Source: Vallitalea maricola (GTDB lineage: Bacteria > Bacillota > Clostridia > Lachnospirales > Vallitaleaceae). Taken from it: a stretch of 64,000 nt of DNA. This document shows, in pieces, positions 9,061 to 20,200 of this stretch (within the stretch, counting starts at the first letter, position 1; every line of letters starts with the position of its first letter). The stretch spans positions 1 to 64,000 of the forward strand of contig NZ_BTPU01000023.1 of assembly GCF_036985595.1 (NCBI RefSeq), in the 5' to 3' direction. A program made the translations under genes and the position numbers. The notes below the pieces were generated by a model. The model did no database searches and had not been told where the DNA came from. It was given only the letters and a program-made list of their open reading frames with translations.

Positions 9061-10863
9061 ATGATGAAAAAGAAAAATATGTGGAAGTATATAAAATCCT
9101 ATAAATTTCAATCAATTCTCATTAAAAATTTTCTGCTGATTTTCTTGATTGTATTTATTCCCGTTATAATCATTACTATATCTGTTCAATCAAAATATAA
9201 TAGTGCAGTAGAAGATGAAATAAAAACTGCCAATTATAATGCTGCTCTTAAAACTCAAGCGACTATTGACAGAGCCATGCAGGATACAACAAGGTTAGCT
9301 ACTCATTTATCAATATCTTCAGTGTATGACTTGTTTTTTATATCTAATAAAACATTTGCAGATTATTATAATATCATTGACATTATAAATGATAGAACTA
9401 CAGAGTACATCAGTTTGGATGATTATATCCATAGTGTATATTTACAATCTGATAATCTAGGTATTTTGTATGATTCCATAGATAATGCAATTAAAGAAGT
9501 TGGTTTAGAGAATTCAACATTACAAGATGAAGATTGGTATGCGAAAGATAAAGCTGACAATAACAAAATCAATAGATATTTTGCATGGAGAGAAACAAGA
9601 GATAGTAAAGTCATTAGTAATTATGTATCTGTTATACATTATGTGAGAAAAAAAAGAACTAAAATATTAGGTTCCGTAACTATAAACTTGAAAGTAAATC
9701 ACTTGGCTAAAATGGCAGATATGATTTATTCTGATAATGGTGTTAAGACAATTGTTGTTGATAATGAGAGTAACAAGGTTATTATAAGCAAGAATACAGA
9801 TGATTTTCTAAAAGATGTTAGTGATATTGATATATTTAACTCCATTGATTTTTCTAAGATAGATAAATCAGAAATACTATCGGTCAATAATGAACAATAC
9901 ATTATAACTAATATTAAGTCACAATATGGTAATTGGACATATTTATCGGTTCTTCCACTAACAAGTTATAGTAATGATGTAAACAAAATATATGATTATG
10001 TAAAGAATATCCTAATAGCTTACATGATTATAAGTCTTATATTAAGCTATTTATTAACAATAAAAACATATGAACCTGTTAGTACTGTTATGAGGATAAT
10101 TGATAATCCTCAGATGTGGGATAGAGAAAAACATAAAAATAAAAATGAGGTAAAATATATATCAGATAATATATTCAAGATCATAATATCCAATACGGAA
10201 TTAGAGGAAGAATTAAGAAATAAAATCATATTACTGGATAAAGCACAGAATAAAGCTTTGCAATCCCAAATGAATCCCCACTTTTTATTCAACACTCTGG
10301 AAGCAATAAATTGGACTGCGATTGAATTACTGGATGGCTATAATGAAGCCTCTGATATGATTTCTAATCTATCTGAAGTATTAAGGTATTCTCTGGATGG
10401 AGAACAGTTCAGTTCAGTAAAAGATGAAGTGAAATATTGTAAGATATATATAAATATCATGAAAAAAAGATATAAGAATAAACTTGAAGTCAAATGGAAT
10501 ATCCAAGAAGAAGTATATGATAATAGGATAATGAAACTAACCCTACAGCCAATCATTGAAAATGCAATATATCATGGAATAAAACCAAAACGGGACAAAG
10601 GGCTGATAGAAATCAGTTGTAATAGCATGAAAGACAAGCTTGAAATAACTGTAGATGATGATGGCGTAGGAATGACTAAGGAAGAAGAAATTGAGTTGAA
10701 CACAAAAATCAACGATAAATACCTATTGAGAAATCAAGGAATAGGTATGTACAATGTAAATCAACGTATAAAATTATTGTATGGAGATGAGTATGGTCTT
10801 AAGGTTATCAGTACAAAAGGTATTGGTACAAGTATTATAATAATTCTTCCATATGAAAAATAG
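9061..10863 (+). CDS. YesM-type sensor histidine kinase
   Basis: A 600-residue membrane kinase. Residues about 20-45 are a transmembrane segment (FLLIFLIVFIPVIIITI). An extracellular dCache-like sensor region of about 270 residues follows, then a second transmembrane segment (ILIAYMIISLILSYLLTI, about 320-338). The His_kinase domain has His407 in QMNPHFLFNTLE, the N box LQPIIENAIYHG and the ATP-binding glycine motifs DDDGVGM and GIGMYNVNQRI. It is co-transcribed with the response regulator and ends at a terminator. It probably senses an extracellular oligosaccharide, directly or through the solute-binding protein encoded downstream. Confidence 0.9.
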   Translation: MMKKKNMWKYIKSYKFQSILIKNFLLIFLIVFIPVIIITISVQSKYNSAVEDEIKTANYNAALKTQATIDRAMQDTTRLATHLSISSVYDLFFISNKTFADYYNIIDIINDRTTEYISLDDYIHSVYLQSDNLGILYDSIDNAIKEVGLENSTLQDEDWYAKDKADNNKINRYFAWRETRDSKVISNYVSVIHYVRKKRTKILGSVTINLKVNHLAKMADMIYSDNGVKTIVVDNESNKVIISKNTDDFLKDVSDIDIFNSIDFSKIDKSEILSVNNEQYIITNIKSQYGNWTYLSVLPLTSYSNDVNKIYDYVKNILIAYMIISLILSYLLTIKTYEPVSTVMRIIDNPQMWDREKHKNKNEVKYISDNIFKIIISNTELEEELRNKIILLDKAQNKALQSQMNPHFLFNTLEAINWTAIELLDGYNEASDMISNLSEVLRYSLDGEQFSSVKDEVKYCKIYINIMKKRYKNKLEVKWNIQEEVYDNRIMKLTLQPIIENAIYHGIKPKRDKGLIEISCNSMKDKLEITVDDDGVGMTKEEEIELNTKINDKYLLRNQGIGMYNVNQRIKLLYGDEYGLKVISTKGIGTSIIIILPYEK

Positions 10864-10871
10864 GAAATAAA

Positions 10872-10918
10872 GGGCTGTCAGATAATAAAATATTTTATCT
10901 TGATAGCCCCATTGTTTT
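10872..10918 (+). terminator. Intrinsic terminator after the two-component operon
   Basis: GGGCTGTCA (10872-10880) pairs with TGATAGCCC (10901-10909) with an extended inner stem, followed by a T-rich stretch, 8 bases after the kinase stop codon. Confidence 0.7.
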
Positions 10919-11117
10919 CTTTATTAATATACCTGAATTTAACAGGTTTTATAAAATTGTATACCCATGTAAAAATAGTGAACCACACCATATTTTTATT
11001 GGTAAAAATGCATACCTGTTAATTAATTATTTAGAATTTAAAACATTTATCTATGATGTTATTATTAATATATCGAAGCGGCACAATTAATAATAGACAG
11101 AAAAGAAGGTGAGATTA

Positions 11118-12041
11118 ATGAAGAAAATGAAGAAAACATCAAAGAATTCAACTAAGAAAAATCTAGAATTATTAATATTAACATTACCTGCTATATTAGC
11201 TTATTTTATCTTTAACTATATTCCAATGTTCGGAGCGATAATTGCTTTTAAAGATTATAAAGCACCAAAAGGTATTTTAGGAAGTGCGTGGAATGGATTA
11301 GAAAATTTTAAATTCTTTTTTACCTCACAAGATGCATGGAGAATTACAAGAAATACCGTTGGATATGCATTGATATTTATTGTAGTTAATCTTGTGGCAG
11401 GAGTTTTTGTAGCATTATTACTATATGAAGTAAGAAGTAGAAAAGCACTAAAATTTTATCAAACTTCAATGATGTTGCCAAGATTTTTGTCTTGGGTAAT
11501 TGTAGGATATATAACATACACACTTTTAAGTCCTACTATGGGTATCTTAAACCAAGTGATTGAAATGTTTGGAGGACAACCCGTTGATTGGTATTCAAAA
11601 GTGTCAGCTTGGCCATGGATATTGATAATAACTAATACCTGGAAAGTAATAGGTCTAAATAGTATTATGTATTATGCAGCATTGATGGGTATTGATAAAG
11701 CATATTTTGAAGCTGCAGAGATTGATGGAGCTAATAGATTTCAACAGATTATTCATATTTCTTTACCTAGCATTAAACCACTTATGATAGTACTTACATT
11801 ATTAGCCTTTGGTAATATATTCAGAGGAGATTTCGGTTTGTTCTACGTTATTCCTAGAGATGTAGGAGTGTTATATCCAGCGACAGATATAATTGATACA
11901 TATGTTTATCGTGGTCTAAGAACTGGTAACCTAGGGATTACTGCTGCTGTAGGACTTTTCCAATCACTAGTAGGATTTGTAATGATTGTTACTATGAACG
12001 GAATAGTGAGAAAGGTAGAACCTGATTCATCATTATTTTAA
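11118..12041 (+). CDS. Sugar ABC transporter permease, LplB type
   Basis: The start is ATG 11118, 9 nt after AGAAGG; the GTG at 11109 lies inside that site. The 307-residue product has about six transmembrane segments and the cytoplasmic EAA loop EAAEIDGANRFQQIIHISLP that contacts an ATPase. It belongs to the LplB/YesP-type CUT1 permeases, which import oligosaccharides of plant or algal polysaccharides. The partner permease is 28 bases downstream. No ATPase gene lies nearby, so a shared MsmX-like ATPase elsewhere is likely. Upstream, GTAAAAAT occurs twice 33 bases apart (10969, 11002), possibly YesN half-sites. Confidence 0.88.
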   Translation: MKKMKKTSKNSTKKNLELLILTLPAILAYFIFNYIPMFGAIIAFKDYKAPKGILGSAWNGLENFKFFFTSQDAWRITRNTVGYALIFIVVNLVAGVFVALLLYEVRSRKALKFYQTSMMLPRFLSWVIVGYITYTLLSPTMGILNQVIEMFGGQPVDWYSKVSAWPWILIITNTWKVIGLNSIMYYAALMGIDKAYFEAAEIDGANRFQQIIHISLPSIKPLMIVLTLLAFGNIFRGDFGLFYVIPRDVGVLYPATDIIDTYVYRGLRTGNLGITAAVGLFQSLVGFVMIVTMNGIVRKVEPDSSLF

Positions 12042-12069
12042 TTATCGTAAGGGAAATGGAGTGAATAAT

Positions 12070-12969
12070 ATGTCTGTAGTGAAAAAGAAAAGGATAACTT
12101 ATAGAACTTGGATAAATCTATATTTTATAATTATGTCCATTACGTTTATTTTACCTTTCTTATTAATAGTTTCAGCATCTTTAACTAATGAGGATATATT
12201 GGCTAAAGAAGGATTTAAGATAATCCCGCCTTTTATAGATTGGACAGGATACAAATTTGTATTTAGTAATGTTGGTGAAATTTTAAGAGCATATGCAATA
12301 ACAACTTTTCAAGCATTTTTTGGAACTTTTTTATCTGTTTTAGTTATGACTCTATGTGCATACCCGTTATCAAGAAAAGATTTCAAATTCCGTAAACCAA
12401 TTACATTCTTTGTGTTTTTCACAATGTTGTTCAACGGTGGTTTGATTCCAACATATTTATTGAACTATAAATATTTACATCTAGGAAATACCATATGGAT
12501 ATACATACTGCCAACACTTTGTTCAGCATTTTATATTATTATTTTTAGAACATTCTTCCAAGGGTTACCTATTTCATTGGTTGAATCAGCAAAGCTTGAT
12601 GGGGCTAGTGAAATAAGAATATTCTTCCAAATAATATTACCACTGTCAAAACCAGTATTAGCGACAGTAGCATTACTAACATTATTAACAAAATGGAATG
12701 ATTGGTATACAAGTTTGATTTATATTACGGATTCACACTTATATACATTACAATTCTTGTTGAAGAGAATACTTCAAGAAGTAGAGTTCTTAAGGTATAT
12801 GGCAAATAATACACCGCCAGGTATAGACTTGAGTTACCTTGAAGATATGCCAGTTGAAACATTGAAATTCGCAATGTGTATTATTGCAGCTGGACCAATG
12901 TTATTGGTATTCCCATTCTTCCAAAAGTATTTTGCGAAAGGGTTAACAGTAGGTTCAGTTAAAGGTTAA
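12070..12969 (+). CDS. Sugar ABC transporter permease, YtcP/LplC type
   Basis: The start is ATG 12070, 7-8 nt after GGAGTG; the GTG at 12061 overlaps that site. The 299-residue product has about six transmembrane helices and an EAA loop (ESAKLDGASEIRIFFQIILP). It pairs with the LplB-type permease to form the membrane channel of a CUT1 importer. The C-terminal PMLLVFPFFQKYFAKGLTVGSVKG is the typical ending of this family. It is in an operon with the upstream permease and the downstream solute-binding lipoprotein. Confidence 0.88.
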   Translation: MSVVKKKRITYRTWINLYFIIMSITFILPFLLIVSASLTNEDILAKEGFKIIPPFIDWTGYKFVFSNVGEILRAYAITTFQAFFGTFLSVLVMTLCAYPLSRKDFKFRKPITFFVFFTMLFNGGLIPTYLLNYKYLHLGNTIWIYILPTLCSAFYIIIFRTFFQGLPISLVESAKLDGASEIRIFFQIILPLSKPVLATVALLTLLTKWNDWYTSLIYITDSHLYTLQFLLKRILQEVEFLRYMANNTPPGIDLSYLEDMPVETLKFAMCIIAAGPMLLVFPFFQKYFAKGLTVGSVKG

Positions 12970-13051
12970 ATAGTTAGTTGTAGGTATAATCCTATAATTA
13001 TAGATTAGTAATAGTTTTAAAACAGAACCAGAAATAGAAAGGGGAATTTAC

Positions 13052-14620
13052 ATGAAAAATTTTAAAAAAGGTATTAGCATTTTATTAGCAGTTGTATTTA
13101 TCCTTAGTATCACATTGATGGGTTGTAAAAGTAGTGATACAAAGAAAACAGATAGTGGTTCAAAAGATAGTGGCACAACAGCAAAAAAAGATGAAGATGT
13201 AAAAGTATTGAAAATATTTTTAGGTGGAGACGAAAAAGAGAAACAAGAGGAAGTCTTTGCAGCAGCAAACGAAATGTTAAAGACTAAGCTGCCAGGTGTT
13301 CAAATGGATATTGAAGTTATTCCTTATGGTAACTGGATTGAAAGATGGAAACTTCTAACAGCAGCAGGAGATCAAATGGATATAGCATGGATTGGCTGGA
13401 TGTTAAATTTTGATACAATATCAAGAGAAGAAATGTTAACTCCACTAGAAGGTCTAATTGAAAAGAATTGTCCTGAAATCAAAGATGTAATACCACAATT
13501 TGTTTTTGATAAGGCTACTGTTGATGGACACGTTTATGCAGTTCCTAACTATCAACAAATGGTTGAAATGAGAAGAGGTATTAGACTATATAAACATTTG
13601 GCTGATGAATATGTTGATGTAGCTGCATTAGAAGAACAATTTACAAAAGATTTAACTTTTGATCAAGATGATTGGGATGCATTAGAAGTATATTTCAAAA
13701 AAGCTAAAGAAAATGGTACATTGCAAAAAGGACCATCACCATCTATTAGCTGGTTATACAGAAATGGATATGAACCTATAGCAAATCAAGATTCACCTGT
13801 TGCCATTAAAATTGGTGATGAATCATGTACTGTTCTTAATAAATTTGCAACTCCTCAGTATAAAACAATGATACATACTATGGCTGACTGGTATGAAAAA
13901 GGATATATCAGAGAAGATGTACTAGCAGTAGAATCATTTGATAAACCTCGTGCAGATGAATTTGTAAAAGATGGTAATATTTCATGGGTACATGAAACTC
14001 TTAAAGATCAAGACAAAAAAGATACTAAGAGAGCAAACGATGCAGGTAATGATGTAGAGCTTGTTGTAGTTCCAACTACAGATTTTCAATATCTAGCTCC
14101 ATATGGAACGGCTACTAACCTTGCAATACCATTTACAGCAAAATATCCAGATGAAGCAATTAAATTAATAAACTTACTTAATACTGATAAAGAATTCTAT
14201 AATCTAATGGTTTACGGTCTAGAAGGTAAGAACTATGAGAAGATTGATGAAAATACAATTAAAATAACTGATAAAGATTCTTATGGTTTAGCAAACTGGG
14301 CAACAGGAAATACATTACTTGGTTATGAGATTGAAGGCGGAGTTAAAGGTTGGTCAACCTATCTTGATCAAATGCATAGAGAAGCTAAACAATCATACCT
14401 AATGGGCTTTAAAGTAGATACAGAAAAATATTCAACTACTTTACAACAATTAGATACAATCATCAAAGAATATCAAAATGCATTAGAGTTCGGTGCTCTA
14501 GGTTCTAGTGTAGATGAGAAATACGAAGAATTCTTAGATAAGTTAGATAAAGCTGGAATCGATAAAGTAATTGAAGGATTCCAACAACAAATTGATGAAT
14601 TCTTAGCATCAAAAAAATAA
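13052..14620 (+). CDS. Extracellular solute-binding lipoprotein of the sugar ABC importer (LplA-like)
   Basis: A 522-residue protein starting at ATG 13052 after AAAGGGGA. The signal sequence ends in the lipobox LMGC (Cys25), so it is anchored outside the membrane. A Ser/Thr/Lys-rich linker is followed by a family-1-type solute-binding fold (KILRIFLGGDEK-like strand, TAAGDQMDIAWIGW, and aromatic residues that would stack on sugars). The size fits the LplA/YtcQ group that binds larger oligosaccharides. It closes the importer operon, with a hairpin terminator 50 bases later. The exact ligand is unknown; the lyase and GH2 gene downstream suggest uronic-acid oligosaccharides. Confidence 0.88.
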   Translation: MKNFKKGISILLAVVFILSITLMGCKSSDTKKTDSGSKDSGTTAKKDEDVKVLKIFLGGDEKEKQEEVFAAANEMLKTKLPGVQMDIEVIPYGNWIERWKLLTAAGDQMDIAWIGWMLNFDTISREEMLTPLEGLIEKNCPEIKDVIPQFVFDKATVDGHVYAVPNYQQMVEMRRGIRLYKHLADEYVDVAALEEQFTKDLTFDQDDWDALEVYFKKAKENGTLQKGPSPSISWLYRNGYEPIANQDSPVAIKIGDESCTVLNKFATPQYKTMIHTMADWYEKGYIREDVLAVESFDKPRADEFVKDGNISWVHETLKDQDKKDTKRANDAGNDVELVVVPTTDFQYLAPYGTATNLAIPFTAKYPDEAIKLINLLNTDKEFYNLMVYGLEGKNYEKIDENTIKITDKDSYGLANWATGNTLLGYEIEGGVKGWSTYLDQMHREAKQSYLMGFKVDTEKYSTTLQQLDTIIKEYQNALEFGALGSSVDEKYEEFLDKLDKAGIDKVIEGFQQQIDEFLASKK

Positions 14621-14669
14621 TCAAGTTGAACTTCTAAATTATATAAATAATTAAAAATGATGAAAAATA

Positions 14670-14710
14670 GGCTTTAGAATATACCTTTCGGTTTTCTAAA
14701 GCCATTTTCA
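14670..14710 (+). terminator. Hairpin terminator after the ABC importer operon
   Basis: GGCTTTAGAA (14670-14679) pairs perfectly with TTCTAAAGCC (14694-14703) and is followed by ATTTTC; the T-run is short. Confidence 0.6.
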
Positions 14711-14724
14711 AAATGATATAAATA

Positions 14725-14877
14725 ACTCAACTTTCCTATTTCATTATTCTATGCAGGTAAGCTAATTAAAAGGCTTTGCAGAATAAAAATATAGGTGTTT
14801 CTTCTATCTTTTTATTCTGCAAACCAAACCTATAACCTTAATTTACCTGCATTAAATTAAAGGTTGGAAAGTTGAGT
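14725..14877. repeat. Multi-stem nested palindrome in the leader of the lyase gene
   Basis: Three concentric perfect stems fill most of the 300-base gap between the importer and the lyase. ACTCAACTTTCC (14725-14736) pairs with 14866-14877. ATGCAGGTAA (14751-14760) pairs with 14843-14852. TTTGCAGAATAAAAA (14775-14789) pairs with 14809-14823. It ends 43 bases before the lyase start, so as RNA it would fold in the 5' leader. It could be a dispersed palindromic element or a regulatory leader; no known riboswitch is recognised. Confidence 0.6.
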
Positions 14878-14920
14878 AACCACTAATAAGCACTTAATCA
14901 TTTATATGGAGGTATAAAAA

Positions 14921-17170
14921 ATGAAACCCGTTCAAGTCAATATTGGGGAGGCAATAATTGAAGCATTCTGGGCTCCAGAACTAAGAAATTTCCAAGAATG
15001 GAAGATTGAAGATACAAAAACAAAAGGTCTTGAATTCCAAGAAACATGGTGCGCAGAAGCCTTTAGCTGGATACAAAGACCATTAAACGGACCATCACTA
15101 AAAATATCAAAAGAATATAGTTTAGACTGTACTAAATTTGATAAATTGATTTTAGCAATTAATTCACCATCTAAATCAAGGGTTAAAATTATTGCTGATA
15201 CAGAAAATGGTATAATCGAAGAATTATCAGACGAATTTACAGATTTCTCAGAAGAAATTCAGCTGGATTTAGGTAATAGCAAGAAAATAAATAAAATTAT
15301 AATTGAAATCTATACCAATGAAGATGGCTTTCAAGGAGGACATTTCAAGTGGATAATGCTCCAGAACTCAGATTTATTAAATGAATATCTAGAGCAATAC
15401 AATAATTATGATAGTAAGTGGATAGGATATCTTAAGGATGAAAACTACAATCCAGAATTTAAACCAACATATAATCTTATTGTTGATGAAGAAGAACTAG
15501 TGAAGTTAAGAAATTATCATATGATTCATGAAAAACTTACAGGTAAATCAATGTATGCTGATTATGTTAAAGAATTAAAGCATGAAATTCCAGAAGATAT
15601 GATCCATGATTATGTAATATTTTGGACTGACCAAAGATTCGCAAGAACAAGAGATTATATGAAGCGGTTAACATTAAAAGGACCATTATTGGCTTCTGCT
15701 GGTTTAATATTAAAGGATAAATCATTATTGAGATTAGCAGCTAGATATGCAATGTCATTAGCCATGTGCACTAATTGGAATGATTCTTTTATTACTGAAT
15801 TCAAAGCTGGTTATTGGGAACATAGAGCTTTCGTAAAAGCAGTAATTTGTTACGAAATAAGTATGGTTCTTGATTTAGCTGGTGAAATGTTTACTGATCT
15901 TGGGAGAGATTTAATACTTAGAAGATTAGGTGAAGAGGCTATTGGTGGTATTAATTATATTACATGGAAACATGATTATATATTTGATAATAACCAATTA
16001 GTATGGTTTACTTATGGTAGAATGTTAGCTTATGCAGTATTAGAACAGCACTTCAACCATGTCAAGCCTTATACAGATATAGCATATAAAGAGCTTGTGG
16101 AAAATATAGATAATATAATTTTTGAAGACGGTGCTTATGGAGAAGGACCAAATTATTATAACTGCATAGGTGACAATGCCAACTTTGCTACATATATTTA
16201 TGCTAAGCTTAGAGGATTGAAATTTAAAGATATTGTTCCAGATAAGATTATGAAAACTGCTGATTTTGTAGAATGTCTTCAATCAACAGTTCCATCACAG
16301 GACGTGATACCAGTTTGTGACGGAGAACCAAGATTCAAAAAACCAACACTAGCGTATATGGCTTATTTACTTCCCAATAGTCATTGGACGACTATTCTGC
16401 ATAAATCTCTTAATAGAGAGGAAAAAATACCTAGTGATATACTTGCATTCAATTTCATCAGGGAATTCAATAAGAAAGATATAATAAACAGAAGTTTTAT
16501 ATCTTTACCAGAAATGGGAAGCGTATCATCACTGAGGAAGCTTGATGACCAATGGTTGAAGATATTTATATTTGGGAATAAGGCTAACGTGGACCATGCT
16601 CATGAAGATAAAGGAAGTTTTGTAATCGAATTTTGCAATGAGACATTTGCTATGGATCCAGGTAGTGGCAATTATTCTAGTGAAGTATCTAATTTAGTTA
16701 AACAAGCATATAGACACAATACTTCAGTACCATATGGTAATCTAGAAAAAAGACCTCAACCAGAAAGACCTAATACAAAAGATATTAAGGTTATAGCTAA
16801 TGGTGATGAACGAAGTTTTAATGGTAAAGTTGACTTAAGTTATACATGGAGAGAATTCTTCAATGAGTATACTCGTGAATATTTATCATCAACACCAGAT
16901 GAATTGATAATCAAAGAAAAGTATGATTTGAAAAAAGGAGAGGGTATTGACTTTGGATGGAGTACCCAACTAGATGTAAAAGTAGAGGAAAATCAAGTAG
17001 TAATAAGCGGGGATAAAGGTGAGGCAGTAATAACTATACCAGAGGAAGTAAGTGTAGAAGTTACAGAACTAAGACTTTTCGACGAAAATAGTTTTCAAAA
17101 AAGAATATCATTCAAGAAATCCTGTAAAAAAGGAGAATTAGTAATTAAAGTTCTATTTCGAGTATACTAG
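14921..17170 (+). CDS. Heparinase II/III-like polysaccharide lyase
   Basis: A 749-residue protein, ATG 14921 after GGAGGT, with no signal peptide, so it probably acts on imported oligosaccharides. The N-terminal ~150 residues resemble a beta-sandwich. Residues about 190-480 form an alpha/alpha toroid with many aromatic positions (WNDSFITEFKAGYWEHRAF, GAYGEGPNYYNC). The C-terminal part has the heparinase II/III signature HAHEDKGSFVIEFCNETFAMDPGSG with a later RHNT motif, supplying candidate catalytic His residues. The family cleaves uronic-acid glycosidic bonds by beta-elimination in heparin, alginate, ulvan or rhamnogalacturonan-type polymers. It is probably co-transcribed with the GH2 gene 39 bases downstream. 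Confidence 0.78.
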   Translation: MKPVQVNIGEAIIEAFWAPELRNFQEWKIEDTKTKGLEFQETWCAEAFSWIQRPLNGPSLKISKEYSLDCTKFDKLILAINSPSKSRVKIIADTENGIIEELSDEFTDFSEEIQLDLGNSKKINKIIIEIYTNEDGFQGGHFKWIMLQNSDLLNEYLEQYNNYDSKWIGYLKDENYNPEFKPTYNLIVDEEELVKLRNYHMIHEKLTGKSMYADYVKELKHEIPEDMIHDYVIFWTDQRFARTRDYMKRLTLKGPLLASAGLILKDKSLLRLAARYAMSLAMCTNWNDSFITEFKAGYWEHRAFVKAVICYEISMVLDLAGEMFTDLGRDLILRRLGEEAIGGINYITWKHDYIFDNNQLVWFTYGRMLAYAVLEQHFNHVKPYTDIAYKELVENIDNIIFEDGAYGEGPNYYNCIGDNANFATYIYAKLRGLKFKDIVPDKIMKTADFVECLQSTVPSQDVIPVCDGEPRFKKPTLAYMAYLLPNSHWTTILHKSLNREEKIPSDILAFNFIREFNKKDIINRSFISLPEMGSVSSLRKLDDQWLKIFIFGNKANVDHAHEDKGSFVIEFCNETFAMDPGSGNYSSEVSNLVKQAYRHNTSVPYGNLEKRPQPERPNTKDIKVIANGDERSFNGKVDLSYTWREFFNEYTREYLSSTPDELIIKEKYDLKKGEGIDFGWSTQLDVKVEENQVVISGDKGEAVITIPEEVSVEVTELRLFDENSFQKRISFKKSCKKGELVIKVLFRVY

Positions 17171-17209
17171 CAACATAATAATTAAGAAGATACATAGGAG
17201 GCATTTACT

Positions 17210-20200
17210 ATGGCAAAAGTTGATGGATTCGCTAGGATTGCGTTAAATGGCATAGATAACAACAAAGAAGAATTAGAAGAAATAAAACCAGCAGGATTTG
17301 TAAAGGAATATTTTAAAAGTAGTGAAGATATTGTAAGTCCTATCATAGAAAAAAGTTATCAAGAAAAACTTGATGACTTCAGTAAAGGAATTGAAGAACT
17401 AAAACAAAGATATTTACCTTTCTTAGAAGACTATACACCAAAGCTTCAAATGGAAAGAGAACGATTTGAACTGAATGATTTTCAATTTCGATATGAGGAA
17501 GATGAAGATAAAAGAGATTTTGCCAGAATCCTAAATGGTCAAGGAGAATTCCAACAAGTAACTATACCTGACTACAAAGGTCCTATCGGCAAATGGACAG
17601 GATATTATAGAAAAGAATTCCAATGTGGTTATGACGCCAATACAGATGAAAGAATATATATTAGATTTTTAGGAGTAGATTATATTGCTAATATATATCT
17701 CAATGGAAAATTCATTGGAAATCATGAAGGTTTCTTTGCACCATTTGAATTTGATGTAACAGATTATATTTACACAGATAAAAACAATACCCTAGTAGTA
17801 GAAGTTCAAAACGATGCACCAACCCTTGGTATAGATATTGGTGATGATAAAATAGATGGAGATAAGATATATGCTGCAACTGGATATGGCTGGGATGATA
17901 GTGAAAAAGGATGGCATCACTGCCCACCAGGAGCTGGAATATGTCATAAGATCATTGTAGAAAAAAGAAATAAGTATTTTATTAATGATATCTTTGTAAG
18001 ACCAGACATTGATAAGAGTAAAGCTGAAGTATGGGTAGAAATATATAATACAGATTTTGCTAATGTAGAATTGAATCTAAAGATGTCCATTTACTCTAAG
18101 AACTTCAAAGGCTACGCAGACGAAAACATTGAATTTGAAATTGAGAAATGTGGGCCTTATGTAAACTACTATAGAACCATTGTGGATATCAAGGATATGA
18201 AGATATGGGAATCTGATAACCCTTATCTATACAAGGTAAGAATGGATTTATTTAAAGATGATAAATTGGTAGACCAAAAAGCTAGACATTTTGGTATGAG
18301 AAAATTTCATATGGATGAGACCGAAGCTGTTAAAGGAACTCTATACCTTAATAATGAAAAAGTAATCCTTAGAGGTGCCAACACAATGGGACATATGCAG
18401 CAATGTGTTTATAACGGGGATTTTGACTTATTGATTAAAGATATTTTAATAGCTAAATATTGTAATATGAATTACTATAGATTGACTCAACGTCCTGTAC
18501 AAGAAGAAATATATGATTATTGCGATTGCCTGGGAATGATGCTGCAAACAGACCTGCCATTTTTTGGATGGATAAGAAGAAATAAATTCTGTGAAGCCAT
18601 CAGGCAATCAGAAGAGATGGAAAGATTAATCAGAAGTCATCCTTCTAATATAATGGTTACATATATTAATGAGCCTTTCCCAGCATCATGGGGATTCAAA
18701 GGACATAGAAGTCTACTTAGAAATGAAATGGAAGAATTCTTTGAGGCGGCAAGCAAAGCTATTAGATTGAATAACCCTGATAGAGTAATAAAAAATGTAG
18801 AAGGAGACTATGACCCTCCTACAAGAACAGGATTATCAGACTTCCATTGTTATAACATGTGGTACACTAACCATGCACTACCTATTGGCAAGTTACACAA
18901 AGGATATCTGCCAGCAATAAAAAAAGGATGGAAAACAGGATGCGGTGAATACGGTACTGAAGGCTTAGATCCTTTGGAGATTATGTTGGAAGACTATCCA
19001 AAAGACTGGATTCCAGATAATATTCATGACCAGTGGACTCCACAAGATGTTGTAAATTCACAATCATATACAATGCACGGGGATTGGTTTGAAGAACAAG
19101 ACAATATAGTTGATTGGATTAAAGAAAGTCAGAAGCACCAAGCGCTTGCAACAAAACTTATGAATGATGCCTTTAGAAGAAGAAGTGATGTTCTTATATC
19201 AACAGCAGTACACTTATTAATAGATGCATGGCCATCAGGATGGATGAAAACACTTGTTGATTATAGAAGAAAGCCAAAACCAGCATATTTTACTTTCAAA
19301 GAGACTCTAGAACCTGTCAGAGTTAATCTTAGAAGTGATAAGTTCACAGTTTATACTGGAGAAGAGATAGAAATAGAATGTTTCTCATTAAATGATACAC
19401 CAAGGAAAATGGATGGCAAAATTATTATTACAATTAGAACAGATGAAGAAGATATATGTTCATTTGAAAAAGAATTGACAATACAAGATTCCATTTCCAT
19501 CTACTGTGGAAGCATTAAATTCGTGATACCTGAAATAAGCAATGAAAAAGAATTTGTTCATATAGACTCTGTCTTGATTAACAACAAAAACGAAATTATA
19601 AACCAAGAAAGACTTAGTTTAGTTGCAATGAATAGAGATAATACAAACGTTGAAATCACTACCATTGGCTTTGATAAATCAATCGAGGAAGGACTTAACA
19701 AATTAAATCTTGAATCTGATAATGTTGCTAGTAACAAATTTATAGTAATTGATAAAAATGGCTTTGAAAACCAATATGACAATATAATTGACAATGTGAA
19801 AAATGGTGGAAAAGCGTTGATTTCACTAAACGATATAAAAGAATGCACCATTGAAGGACAAAAATATGGTGTCAAGATTCTAGGTGAAAAAGGAGCAGAC
19901 TCCCAAACAGGAAAAGGACTTTTCTTTGTAGCAAGAAATGAAAATCATAACTTTACAAAAGACAATAAAGATAAAGATTATTCATTCATGTACGATAAGA
20001 AAACCGATAGTTTCGATTTCATTACCGAAGATGGTATAGTCGGTGACGTAGATGAACATATATTATTTACTTACAAAACACCTGAATTCGGAGTCAATCT
20101 AAAAGGACCAAAAGAAAAAGTAGGAATATTAAGCGAGAAAAAAATAGGCAAAGGAACCCTATATTTCTCAACCATAAAAATAGATAGATTACTAGGAGAG

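Noticed and set aside
14780..14790. CAGAATAAAAAT similarity between the 14725 element and 47064
   Set aside because: Short, low-complexity AT-rich match without shared flanks.
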